This document shows positions 63,880-64,000 of a stretch of DNA of 64,000 nucleotides, piece by piece (position 1 is the first letter of the stretch; every line of letters begins with the position of its first letter). The notes under the pieces are model-generated. The model was not told the DNA's origin, ran no database searches, and saw nothing but the letters and a program-made list of their open reading frames with translations. This stretch comes from Thiomicrospira aerophila AL3 (GTDB taxonomy: Bacteria > Pseudomonadota > Gammaproteobacteria > Thiomicrospirales > Thiomicrospiraceae): contig NZ_CP007030.1 of the NCBI RefSeq assembly GCF_000227665.2, positions 2,094,360 through 2,158,359 of the forward strand, read 5' to 3'. Position numbers and translations under genes: made by a program.

Positions 63880-64000
63880 CGGATAAAAATTATTTAAAAA
63901 ATTTTTATACACTGATATTTTTCATTATTTTTCAGTTGCTTATATTGTTTTTAAAAAGCTTATCCACAGAGTTTGCACTAGACTTATCCACAGGTTTAGG
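63880..64000. other. Putative oriC edge: AT-rich segment with DnaA boxes
   Basis: Two perfect DnaA boxes (TTATCCACA) lie at 63960-63968 and 63984-63992 in the same orientation, 24 bp apart. A third, one-mismatch candidate, TTATACACT, is at 63905-63913. The stretch 63880-63955 is strongly AT-rich, as expected for a DNA unwinding element. dnaA probably begins just beyond the right edge. Alternatively these are autoregulatory boxes of the dnaA promoter. Confidence 0.75.

Overview
The window is bacterial chromosome of roughly mid-40s percent GC with gammaproteobacterial gene content. A class I phosphoribulokinase of the Calvin cycle, a TauE/SafE-type (sulfite exporter family) permease, a System II (ResB/CcsA) cytochrome c maturation pair and a PomAB-type sodium motor fit a motile chemolithoautotrophic sulfur oxidiser of the Thiomicrospira/Hydrogenovibrio/Thiomicrorhabdus kind. 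That placement is inference from gene content, not a database match. No rRNA, tRNA, CRISPR array, prophage or insertion sequence was recognised, and no stretch over 300 bases lacks a gene.

Layout. 1-2.9 kb: the 5' end of an Aas-like acyltransferase, an LplT-like lysophospholipid transporter and a soluble hybrid histidine kinase. 3.0-8.0 kb: greB facing a cluster of oligopeptidase A, pomA, pomB and two small paralogues that resemble the FliG C-terminal torque domain. 8.1-14.6 kb: an orphan Tat lipoprotein binding protein plus two tandem PhnD-PAS-GGDEF-EAL proteins. 14.6-16.8 kb: apt, an uncharacterised coupled gene pair, and a TauE/SafE permease. 16.9-22.9 kb: rpmH-rnpA-yidC facing recF-gyrB, with dnaA and dnaN absent from between them. 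23-29 kb: phosphoribulokinase, a periplasmic-protein/histidine-kinase pair, Hsp15, hemF, an M48 lipoprotein protease and engB. 29.2-35.4 kb: resB-ccsA-DsbA-like, an acetolactate-synthase-like enzyme and a nitroreductase. 35.6-41.2 kb: an OxyR-like regulator with one redox cysteine, mlaA, mnmE, a BCCT transporter and tsaC. 41.2-44.7 kb: a ferric iron ABC transporter. 44.8-51.8 kb: a six-gene MoxR/Bat operon. 51.9-57.2 kb: cmoB-cmoA, a LysR/pirin/FMN-reductase module and an MltC-like transglycosylase. 57.2-63.8 kb: a His-rich exported protein and two TonB-dependent receptors (one ZnuD-like), an anchored nuclease and cmoM. 63.8-64.0 kb: an AT-rich stretch with two perfect DnaA boxes, probably the edge of oriC.

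How the parts connect. The right third looks origin-proximal: DnaA boxes at the end and four parS-like palindromes at 50.7-57.2 kb. Since rpmH/recF/gyrB lie about 44 kb away without dnaA-dnaN, the usual rpmH-dnaA-dnaN-recF-gyrB block seems to have been split. cmoA, cmoB and cmoM together with mnmE give most of a wobble-uridine modification set. Several units are periplasmic binding proteins tied to signalling rather than transport.

The most unusual features are (i) a 10-bp palindrome family, S-CAGGCCTG-S, read at 30 positions, all inside genes, and far more often than base composition predicts, and (ii) the two freestanding FliG-C-like proteins encoded with the PomAB stator.
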